Positions 58,440-64,000 of a stretch of DNA of 64,000 bases are shown here, one piece after another; within the stretch, counting starts at the first letter, position 1, and each line of letters starts with the position of its first letter. The translations under genes and the position numbers were made by a program. A model generated the notes under the pieces. It did not search any database and was not told the DNA's origin. It saw nothing but the letters and a program-made list of their open reading frames with translations. This DNA is from CAVYUC01 sp963771595 (lineage in GTDB: Bacteria > Bacteroidota > Bacteroidia > Bacteroidales > Prolixibacteraceae), in assembly GCA_963771595.1 (NCBI GenBank), contig CAVYUC010000006.1:245535-309534 (forward strand), read 5' to 3'.

Positions 58440-60857
58440 ATGCATCGAATATTTTATTTGCTTATACTATTAGTGCTTTTGAGTTGCGCCAGGCAACAAA
58501 AAAAAGCTGAACCAATAACTGAAAAAACACCTTCCAAATCAAATTATTTCGACTGGATTAACAGCGAATGGCCTGGGTCGCACCAGGAAAAGGTGATGTC
58601 GAACCTCGACTTCTTCGAGTGGATGCACAACGATTACGGCATGCAACTCGATATTTATCATATCGATGCAGGCAATATTGATCGATCGCCTTATTGGATA
58701 CCCGACGCCAATTCACACAAAGAAGCACTTGAATTGTGCTACGGATATATTGATGACGAACGGGTGCGAAGTAAATTTCCTGAAGCTTTTAAAACAATTG
58801 TTGACAAAGCAGATGGAATAGGTACCAGAATGGGGATCTGGCTGGGGCCGGATGGATACGGCACTACACCTGAAGAAACAGAGAAACGACGAACGATGCT
58901 CGTGAATTTCTGCAGGGATTATAACTTCGGACTCTTTAAATTTGATGCAGCTTGCACCGATTTGGATCCTGAAAATGAAGATGAATTCATAAAGACCATG
59001 GAGTTGTGCCGTTCATATGTACCGGACCTTATAGCCTTAAACCACCGGATTACCTTGTCCGATTCGGCAGAACAATGTATGACCACCTGGCTTTGGGAAG
59101 GAAAAGAAACCTATATCGATGTGCATATCTGGAATGAAACACCCGCACCACATCACCGTGCCGGAGCTTTATCCCGCGGATTGCCACCCGGTTTGTCGAG
59201 GCTCACGGAAGACCACGGTGTTTGCATATCTTCTTGCCTCGATTATTGGGAGGATGATCTTATCCTTCAGGCGTTTAACCGCGACTTGATTTTGGCTCCT
59301 GAGATTTATGGCAACCCATTTTTTTTAAGGGATGATGAATTTCCGAAGCTGGCGAGAATTTTTAATCTCCATGAAAAGTACGACGATATTTTGGTGGAAG
59401 GAATAATTCTTCCTAAAGAACGCTATGGTGTACATGCCGTTTCGCGGGGAGATGCTTCAACCCGACTGATAACGCTAAGAAACCTTTCGTGGGAAAATGT
59501 ATCCTACCAAATCAATCTGGAGAAAGAAATTGGAATTGAAGGAAGTGGAAAAGTCCTTGTAAAACAATATCATCCTACTGAAAAAGTGATTGGTGAATTC
59601 AAGGTTGGCGAGAAAGCTGAAATTCAGGTTGCCCCTTTTCGTGCTTCGCTCATTTTGGTTACTTCCAATTTTGATGATGAATTTTATGTTGAAGGAACCG
59701 AATATAATGTGATTAAAGATGTCGAAGGCCAACCGATCGAAATTGAACTGCTAGGTATGCCGGGCGAAACAAAAAACATTCGGCTAAAAACCGGCTCAAG
59801 AGAATTTAAATCTGCTGAGATTAATGGAAATACGATTGAGAATTTAATCGGTGAAAATGAAAGTGAGATTTCATTTAACGGCAACTCATTGAAAAAAGAT
59901 TTCCACCGGAAAATAGCTGATTTGAAAAAAGTAAATGTTCCGGATGACACAGAAAGTTTGTATGAAGCTACTTGTTTCTCAGCGGATAATAACGCGCTGG
60001 AAGTACGATCAGTTAAACGTTCGGGCCCATCGAAAATTCCGCAGGTGCAAAAGGCACGCGAAATGTTTTTCACTGATTCCACTTTCTGGAAAAAAGGAAT
60101 CTGGGACAAATATGCATTCGATGGAAATGAAGAAACTTCGTTTAAAGTGCGTGAATATAATCTGAAGGATGTGCAAGTGGAACCGGGTGCATTTCGCATT
60201 AACTTCGGAGAACCTGTTGAACTTGACAAAATTGTATTGAAAAATGTAGTGGATACATTCAATGTTTCTCTTGCTCAAATTTCTGATAATCTGAAAGATT
60301 GGAAAATCGTCAATATTTTAAGGACAGGGAATGATCTGGTTATTTCCTTAAATTCTGTTCAGTCTGTTCAGTTTGTAAAAATTGATAAAACACCGTTGGA
60401 AATTAATGAAATGGAGGTTTATGTAAACAAAAAGAAATTAGCGCCAGATGAGAACTGGCAGCTTTCGAACCTGTTTCCTTCACCCGACGAAAAAAATGTT
60501 CGTCATTGTTGGTCGGCTGAATTTGAACTGGATGAGGTAGCTAAAAACAGTTATTTATGCGTTACCGTTCCCGGTAATTACGGTAATGAAGGAGCATGGG
60601 CCGCATTAAAAATTGATGGGGAATACATAGGAGCGCCTGATAGGGCACCTTCATTTGAATGCAATCACTGGGAACATGTTGTTCAGGCGGTAGATGGAAA
60701 TTACACTTATTATTTTCCTGTAAATGAAGATGATATTGGGAAACAAATAGAAGCTTATGTTTTAGGATTTTTGGAAGAAATGGATGACGTGAGGCCGGAA
60801 GTTTGGATAACCGCCTATCCTCAACCATTTATATCAAAGAAGTTAGTATTAAACTAA
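58440..60857 (+). CDS. Lipoprotein glycosidase, alpha-galactosidase (clan GH-D)-like
   Basis: 805 aa with lipoprotein signal LLILLVLLSC. The TIM-barrel part (about 30-330) shows IYHIDAGN, MGIWLGPDGYG and GLFKFDAACTD, where D169 in the KFD motif resembles the clan-D nucleophile. An all-beta domain follows, then a discoidin-like (F5/8 C) domain from about residue 510 (FDGNEETSFKV, FRINFGEPVELDKIVL) and a further C-terminal beta part. The enzyme probably cuts an alpha-linked sugar side chain. The exact GH family and specificity are not certain. It belongs to the SusCD locus and lies 200 bases after DUF3823. Confidence 0.7.
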   Translation: MHRIFYLLILLVLLSCARQQKKAEPITEKTPSKSNYFDWINSEWPGSHQEKVMSNLDFFEWMHNDYGMQLDIYHIDAGNIDRSPYWIPDANSHKEALELCYGYIDDERVRSKFPEAFKTIVDKADGIGTRMGIWLGPDGYGTTPEETEKRRTMLVNFCRDYNFGLFKFDAACTDLDPENEDEFIKTMELCRSYVPDLIALNHRITLSDSAEQCMTTWLWEGKETYIDVHIWNETPAPHHRAGALSRGLPPGLSRLTEDHGVCISSCLDYWEDDLILQAFNRDLILAPEIYGNPFFLRDDEFPKLARIFNLHEKYDDILVEGIILPKERYGVHAVSRGDASTRLITLRNLSWENVSYQINLEKEIGIEGSGKVLVKQYHPTEKVIGEFKVGEKAEIQVAPFRASLILVTSNFDDEFYVEGTEYNVIKDVEGQPIEIELLGMPGETKNIRLKTGSREFKSAEINGNTIENLIGENESEISFNGNSLKKDFHRKIADLKKVNVPDDTESLYEATCFSADNNALEVRSVKRSGPSKIPQVQKAREMFFTDSTFWKKGIWDKYAFDGNEETSFKVREYNLKDVQVEPGAFRINFGEPVELDKIVLKNVVDTFNVSLAQISDNLKDWKIVNILRTGNDLVISLNSVQSVQFVKIDKTPLEINEMEVYVNKKKLAPDENWQLSNLFPSPDEKNVRHCWSAEFELDEVAKNSYLCVTVPGNYGNEGAWAALKIDGEYIGAPDRAPSFECNHWEHVVQAVDGNYTYYFPVNEDDIGKQIEAYVLGFLEEMDDVRPEVWITAYPQPFISKKLVLN

Positions 60858-60978
60858 TAAGAAAAGTAGAGAATGAATTTAAAAGGAATGACGAATTATT
60901 TAAAAGCTTATTATATAAAAAGTTAAAAGATTAGCCTAAGTTTTTAAATATTGTTTCAAAATTTAATATACTATTAAA

Positions 60979-61752
60979 ATGAAGAAAATGAAGTTTAAAT
61001 CAAACATTAAAATGTTTTTAATTTTTACTATAACTATACAAGGATTAACTGTATTTTCCCAAGAAAATGAAAGTAAAATTTCAAGTCCCAAAATAATTGA
61101 ACCAGGGAAAAAAGGAAAAGCTCCATCGGATGCCATTGTTCTATTTAATAAGGGATCTTTAAGTAATTTTGAAAGCATAACTGAGGGTGATCAAAATTCT
61201 CCTTTGGATGGAAGTACCCCACAATGGGAAGTCAAAGGAAGAAAATTTATTGTAGTGCCCGGAACCCCAAATATTCAAACGAAAGAAGAGTTTGGTGATT
61301 GCCAGTTGCACATAGAATGGAAAACACCTCCTAAAGACGCACAAAATGGAAAAACAGGGCAAGAGTCAGGAAATTCCGGGGTTTATTTGATGGGCAAGTA
61401 TGAGGTACAGATTTTAAATTCTTTTAAAAATTCAACAAGCCCTTCCAGGCAAGCCGGAGCAATTTACAACCAACATCCACCATTGGTAAATGCTTCACTA
61501 AAACCAGGTTCCTGGCAAGTCTTTGATATTATTTTCACAGCTCCGCGTTTTGATAATACGGGATTAGTAAAAAAGCCTGGTTTTTTTACTGTTTTGCATA
61601 ATGGAGTACTTATTCAAAATCATGTAGAAATAAAAGGACCATCGCACGCAGGTAATGAAAAAACTCCAATAGATAAGTCAGAATTACCCTTAATGCTGCA
61701 AAACCATCAAAACAAAGTTAGTTTCAGGAACATTTGGATACGAAAACTATAA
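60979..61752 (+). CDS. DUF1080 (3-keto-disaccharide hydrolase-like) protein
   Basis: 257 aa with a signal peptide (MFLIFTITIQGLTVFSQ). The concanavalin-like DUF1080 domain shows FGDCQLHIEWKTP, ESGNSGVYLMGKYEVQIL, GAIYNQHPP, SWQVFDIIFTAPRF and NHQNKVSFRNIWIRKL. Members of this family hydrolyse 3-keto-glycosides in other Bacteroidota. It lies in a row with a Gfo/Idh oxidoreductase, which could make or reduce the keto group (inference). The next gene starts 11 bases after its stop. Confidence 0.88.
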   Translation: MKKMKFKSNIKMFLIFTITIQGLTVFSQENESKISSPKIIEPGKKGKAPSDAIVLFNKGSLSNFESITEGDQNSPLDGSTPQWEVKGRKFIVVPGTPNIQTKEEFGDCQLHIEWKTPPKDAQNGKTGQESGNSGVYLMGKYEVQILNSFKNSTSPSRQAGAIYNQHPPLVNASLKPGSWQVFDIIFTAPRFDNTGLVKKPGFFTVLHNGVLIQNHVEIKGPSHAGNEKTPIDKSELPLMLQNHQNKVSFRNIWIRKL

Positions 61753-61763
61753 TTCAAAGAAAA

Positions 61764-63125
61764 ATGAAGAAATCAAACAGAAGGTCATTCATAAAAACAT
61801 ACGGGACTGTTGCTGCAGGAAGTATTATTGTTCCCACCATTATTTCGGCCTGCGCACGCGGTAAAAATGGTCATACCGCTCCTTCCGACAGGATAAATCT
61901 TGCTTTTATTGGTGCTGGAAATCAAGCCGGGAACGATGTAAAAGAATTTTTAAAAGACAAAAGGGTTCAGGTTACTACCATTTGCGATGTAAATAAAGAG
62001 AGCAGTGGCTACTGGGACGGGAAAGTTGCTGGAAGAGAATTTATCAGGCGGCTGGTAAATGATACTTATTCTGAACAGCGTGGAAAACAGTTTAACGGAT
62101 GTAAAGGCGTAATTGATTTCAGGGAAGTGATTCAAAACAAGGATATAGATGCAGTGGAAGTAGTAACGCCTGACCATTGGCATTCAATTCCGGTTCTCAT
62201 GGCCGCCGCTGCTGGAAAGGATATATACTGCCAAAAACCATTATCACTAACAATACCTGAAGGCAGGGCTATGAGTAATGCTGTAAAAAAATACAATGTT
62301 ATTTTTCAAACAGGCAGCCAACGCCGTTCAAGTGCAACGTTCAGAAAGATTTGCGAAATAGTCAGGAACGAAAAGATTGGTAAATTACACACAGTTAAAG
62401 TTGGATTACCAAAAGGGACACCCGATTATGGAAAGACTGGGAATTTGACTGAAACTATACCAGTGCCCGAAGGATTTGATTATGAAACCTGGCTTGGACC
62501 TGCACCCCAGAAACCTTATTGTCCGGCAAGGACTTTTGTGAATTTTCGTTGGATACTCGATTATTCCGGAGGCCAAGTAACTGATTGGGGCGGGCATTTT
62601 ATTGATATGGCCCAATGGGGTATGGGAACCGACGACACTGGTCCGCTAAAAATTAGAAATGCTAAAGCAACCTGGGCGAAACACCCTATTTGGAACACCG
62701 CTGTCGAATTCTATTTTGAAGGTATCTATGCAAACGGTGTAAAACTTATTGTTTCAAGCGACGAAAAAATGGGGGTTAAATTTGAGGGCTCAGAAGGTAG
62801 TATTTGGCAAAATGGTGCTGATCCTGAATCTCTGCTTGAAACTAAGATCGGTCGCAATGATATTCATCTTTATGACAGCAATGCTAGCCATTATCAAAAT
62901 TTTATAGACTGTGTATTGTCGCGAGAAATAACTGCTGCCCCCGCTGAAATTGGACATAGATCAATATCGGTTGCTCATCTAGGAAATATAGCAATGTTAT
63001 TAAAACAAGACCTTAATTGGAACCCTGTGAAGGAAGAATTTATTGACAACGGCTTAGCACAGGATATGCTTAAAAGAGAAATGAGGGAGCCATGGAGGGA
63101 ACTATATCAAAAATATAAAGTCTAA
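61764..63125 (+). CDS. Tat-exported Gfo/Idh/MocA oxidoreductase
   Basis: 453 aa from the ATG at 61764, chosen because it directly gives the twin-arginine signal KKSNRRSFIKTYGTVAAGS. The Rossmann motif is LAFIGAGNQAGNDV, with DAVEVVTPDHWHS and the lysine in DIYCQKPLSLT. The C-terminal part has YSGGQVTDWGGHFIDMAQWG. Exported relatives oxidise glycosides to 3-keto forms or act on inositols. It is the last gene of the SusCD locus, next to DUF1080. An alternative start at 61734 would add residues with no signal function. Confidence 0.92.
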   Translation: MKKSNRRSFIKTYGTVAAGSIIVPTIISACARGKNGHTAPSDRINLAFIGAGNQAGNDVKEFLKDKRVQVTTICDVNKESSGYWDGKVAGREFIRRLVNDTYSEQRGKQFNGCKGVIDFREVIQNKDIDAVEVVTPDHWHSIPVLMAAAAGKDIYCQKPLSLTIPEGRAMSNAVKKYNVIFQTGSQRRSSATFRKICEIVRNEKIGKLHTVKVGLPKGTPDYGKTGNLTETIPVPEGFDYETWLGPAPQKPYCPARTFVNFRWILDYSGGQVTDWGGHFIDMAQWGMGTDDTGPLKIRNAKATWAKHPIWNTAVEFYFEGIYANGVKLIVSSDEKMGVKFEGSEGSIWQNGADPESLLETKIGRNDIHLYDSNASHYQNFIDCVLSREITAAPAEIGHRSISVAHLGNIAMLLKQDLNWNPVKEEFIDNGLAQDMLKREMREPWRELYQKYKV

Positions 63126-63330
63126 AATTATTCAGGGCTGAGATTCCTGTGAAAAACTCTCCGTAAAAAACATTTAACTATCGGTATAGGAGAATCGATG
63201 CGTTTATGCAACCTAAGGTAAATGGGCCTACGAAGATCGGTTTTTGACATCCTGAACGGCCAACTATATATGCCAAAGATTAATGTAATGCCTTGTCAAA
63301 GAAATGGTAATATCATATCTATATTCAGGC

Positions 63331-63710
63331 TTATTCATTAAATACGGTAAGGTATTTAACAGTTTTCAACTTACTTAATGGAAATACCAATCGTGAGATG
63401 ATCAAATGCCTGAAAAAATTTTCTTTTACAGCATTAACGCCGATAGAATCAAATCCCAAAATAAGTTCTGGTCCAATGTTGAGGATACTGGAGTTTTGCA
63501 GCACGGAAAATGCCTGCTCAACAGCTTTGTCTTTTTCTGATAAGAACGACTCTTTGGGTTTCGATAATTTTATGAGTTCCTGTTCGGCCATTAAAACCAG
63601 CCAGTCAATTTCCTGCTGTGTAGTGGCAGAACCCAAAAATTTTACTACTCTGTACCGGCCTCTTGTCTTGTTAATTGTCTGAATATTAATATTTACAGAA
63701 CTATTTTAAG
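63331..63710 (-). pseudogene. IS1634-family transposase, N-terminal remnant
   Basis: Read on the minus strand, the frame gives NIQTINKTRGRYRVVKFLGSA, then QEIDWLVLMAEQELIKL and IGPELILGFDSIGVNAVKENFFRHLIISRLVFPLSKLKTVKYL, the N-terminal portion of IS1634-type transposases. There is no proper start codon (a stop precedes the piece), and the catalytic part is missing after 63331. It differs from the intact copy at 26.9-28.9 kb. Confidence 0.75.
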
Positions 63711-63734
63711 CCCTCTGACAAACACCTCTAAAAT

Positions 63735-63796
63735 TTTGCAACACCCAAATTTTGCAAACTGTTTTTGATTTTCAGCCAGTATACGGGTGTTGCAAA
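63735..63796. repeat. 12-bp perfect inverted repeat
   Basis: TTTGCAACACCC (63735-63746) and GGGTGTTGCAAA (63785-63796) are exact inverted copies with a 38-base spacer. They lie just outside the transposase remnant and may be its terminal repeat region. Confidence 0.7.
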
Positions 63797-63797
63797 G

Positions 63798-63825
63798 AAG
63801 TGCGGAAAACAGGAAAATGAGCGCC
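63798..63825 (+). repeat. 28-bp direct repeat, right copy
   Basis: Identical to 49220-49247. It begins 2 bases after the 12-bp inverted repeat of the IS remnant. Confidence 0.85.
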
Positions 63826-64000
63826 CAAAAGCTGCTGCTACAAATTTATAAGAAAATAATTTCGCAAAACTGGGAATGAAAATAAGTTACTTATTATGAG
63901 CTTTTAAGCTATTCAGTCTAATAAATAATCCAGAACTCTTTTCCAATTTGAAAATTGTTTATTTCCAAACCGGATGAGTTCACCTTGAAATTCACCAGCA

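Larger units (their letters stand above)
63126..64000. other. 3' flank with IS remnant and repeats, no intact gene
   Basis: After the last gene the sequence has no complete ORF. A broken IS1634-type transposase piece, a 12-bp inverted repeat and the right copy of the 28-bp repeat lie here and are listed separately. From 63826 to 64000 I see nothing further. Confidence 0.6.

Noticed and set aside
59684..60278. Long minus-strand frames inside the glycosidase gene
   Set aside because: Ser-rich shadow translations opposite a clear plus-strand gene.

Overview
The window looks like a chromosome segment of a Bacteroidota bacterium, probably from the marine Marinilabiliales/Prolixibacteraceae side of the phylum. 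This rests on a SusC/SusD pair with an ECF sigma/FecR regulator, a type IX secretion sorting tail on a GH5 enzyme, TAnnTTTG promoter boxes, weak Shine-Dalgarno signals, and a tetR-tolC-adaptor-RND operon. No species can be named from sequence alone.

Region 1 (1-14.2 kb) is accessory DNA. It holds a partial hypothetical gene and a DUF1828-like gene, then a defence-like cluster on one strand: an MmeI-family adenine methyltransferase, an AlbA_2/GHKL ATP-binding protein, an SF2 helicase and a GIY-YIG (T5orf172-type) nuclease. A Doc/Fic toxin with a large partner, a 52-aa ORF with a GNAT protein, an unknown 268-aa gene and a DUF6266 gene follow, with two gene-poor spacers. Many of these genes carry single-base indels, mostly in homopolymers. 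The region ends at the 3' end of a CAU-anticodon tRNA.

Region 2 (14.4-22 kb) is an intact methionine operon. A promoter and a SAM-I riboswitch precede the aspartate-semialdehyde sulfurtransferase (COG1900), its NIL/ferredoxin partner, a UPF0280/COG2122 protein, metH and metF. Together they would build homocysteine directly from sulfide and then methylate it.

Region 3 (22-31.6 kb) has a periplasmic peroxiredoxin, a secreted multidomain GH5 enzyme and an insertion-sequence pile-up: an IS110 element split by an IS1634 element, an IS1595 element at its 3' end, and a possible group II intron remnant.

Region 4 (31.6-48.2 kb) is mostly housekeeping: a lipoprotein, a purine permease with a Tsx-like outer-membrane protein, an aldo/keto reductase, a DUF2461 protein, ispD, a TetR-controlled RND efflux operon, a mannose-1-phosphate guanylyltransferase, MlaEF-type ABC genes and a Tat-exported Gfo/Idh oxidoreductase.

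Region 5 (48.4-64 kb) starts with an initiator tRNA and a deleted copy of it, then 1.6 kb without genes. A polysaccharide-utilisation-like locus follows: ECF sigma, FecR, SusC with an STN domain, SusD, DUF3823, a clan-D-like glycosidase, DUF1080 and Gfo/Idh. A perfect 28-bp direct repeat (49220 and 63798) brackets it, next to an IS1634-type transposase remnant. FecR and SusC in this locus also carry indels.
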